A stretch of DNA of 64,000 nt, from NCBI GenBank assembly GCA_963788085.1, contig CAWBFS010000074.1, positions 178,230-242,229 on the forward strand, in the 5' to 3' direction. Below the pieces are notes generated by a model. The model was not told the origin of the DNA. It made no database searches and saw only the letters and a program-made list of their open reading frames with translations. Numbering within the stretch: the stretch's first letter is position 1; every line of letters begins with the position of its first letter. Positions 63,779-64,000 of the stretch are shown here, piece after piece. Source of the stretch: AP-15 sp963788085. GTDB taxonomy: Bacteria; Pseudomonadota; Alphaproteobacteria; ATCC43930; CGMCC-115725. Both the position numbers and the translations under genes were made by a program.

Positions 63779-64000
63779 AACAAGATCCGGTCCGGAAATG
63801 CTCGCCGGTCGTGAGCGTTCCGGCGCCGCCCGGTCGGTTGGCTATAGATCCAGGCTGTCAGAGGGTCGCGGGCATGTCGGTGCGCAAACTGCGTGACGCG
63901 CTGGTGGTGACGGGCGTGTCGTCGCGCTCCTGTGGGTGCTGCAGGTTGAGCAGATGATGAATGGTTAAAAACGACACAGCGAAGAAGCGCCTTATTGCTA
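63779..64000 (+). other. Window end after the E2 gene, no gene supported
   Basis: About 220 bases; the last 60 are clearly AT-richer (GATGAATGGTTAAAAACGAC and on). No protein family recognised. Confidence 0.4.

Noticed and set aside
54291..64000. Dozens of short open frames on both strands in the last 10 kb
   Set aside because: They are slices of the frame-broken pur and dehydrogenase genes or their antisense shadows, not new small proteins.

Overview
The window joins two unlike pieces of DNA. Bases 1 to about 54.2 kb read as one high-GC alphaproteobacterial chromosome segment. It opens with the 5' end of tuf followed by tRNA-Gly, tRNA-Tyr and a divergent rlmB. Other alphaproteobacterial-looking features are an ArsR-methyltransferase fusion next to metF and metH, an MlaA/MlaC pair, a multi-GAF histidine kinase, and a class III cyclase-ATPase-TPR protein. 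Bases from about 54.3 kb to the end read as actinobacterial DNA. The minus strand carries a recognisable purS-purQ-purL-(sterol-carrier-like)-purF row, and the plus strand a divergent E1 alpha, E1 beta, E2 row of a 2-oxo acid dehydrogenase. Every one of those genes is broken into short pieces by frame changes. A 12-base A run lies at the boundary. The simplest reading is a chimeric contig whose right end is poorly polished sequence from another organism.

Layout of the alphaproteobacterial part. 0-1.4 kb: tuf, tRNAs, rlmB. 1.4-6.1 kb: a small exported protein, a Sel1-repeat membrane protein, an MFS carrier, and mlaA-mlaC (outer-membrane lipid asymmetry). 6.2-11.9 kb: a methionine-cycle operon (ArsR-methyltransferase fusion, metF, metH) behind a near-perfect 22-bp palindrome. 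11.9-16.1 kb: an unstable zone with an orphan hicA, an AT-richer fucosyltransferase-like gene, a decayed asnS fragment, a dienelactone-hydrolase-like gene, then scraps of asnS (one inverted) and of an E1 alpha gene. 16.1-25.2 kb: phosphoesterase, NTF2-like protein, E1 alpha/beta pair, amidohydrolase, GST, ThuA-like protein, luciferase-like monooxygenase and a GhrA-like dehydrogenase, together suggesting oxidative catabolism of organic acids or aromatics. 25.8-30.4 kb: an RND pump and its adaptor. 30.7-35.1 kb: a Gly/His-rich exported protein, amidohydrolase, Baeyer-Villiger-type monooxygenase and isochorismatase-like hydrolase. 35.3-40.5 kb: a 7-GAF histidine kinase with a single-domain response regulator. 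40.9-43.1 kb: an IS91-type element (Y2 transposase plus tyrosine recombinase). 43.6-49.1 kb: a truncated second copy of the isochorismatase-like gene, an amidohydrolase, a broken porin, an MFS carrier and DoxX. 49.6-54.2 kb: the cyclase-ATPase-TPR gene with a 1.2-kb tandem duplication of its 3' half.

Single-base indels interrupt many otherwise well-conserved genes in the first 54 kb (mlaA, metF, metH, hicA, E1 alpha, the luciferase-like gene, the BVMO, RND, adaptor, porin, MFS, DoxX). Several lie in short G runs, and removing or adding one base restores the family sequence. I treat these as probable consensus errors and give coordinates for the whole reconstructed gene. The asnS scraps, the porin (which also has a stop codon), the truncated hydrolase and the duplicated cyclase tail look more like real decay.

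No complete, clearly new defence or biosynthetic system was found. The most interesting biology is the methionine regulator fusion with its operator, the expanded GAF kinase, the isochorismatase-like pair that lacks the catalytic cysteine, and the rearranged gene scraps.
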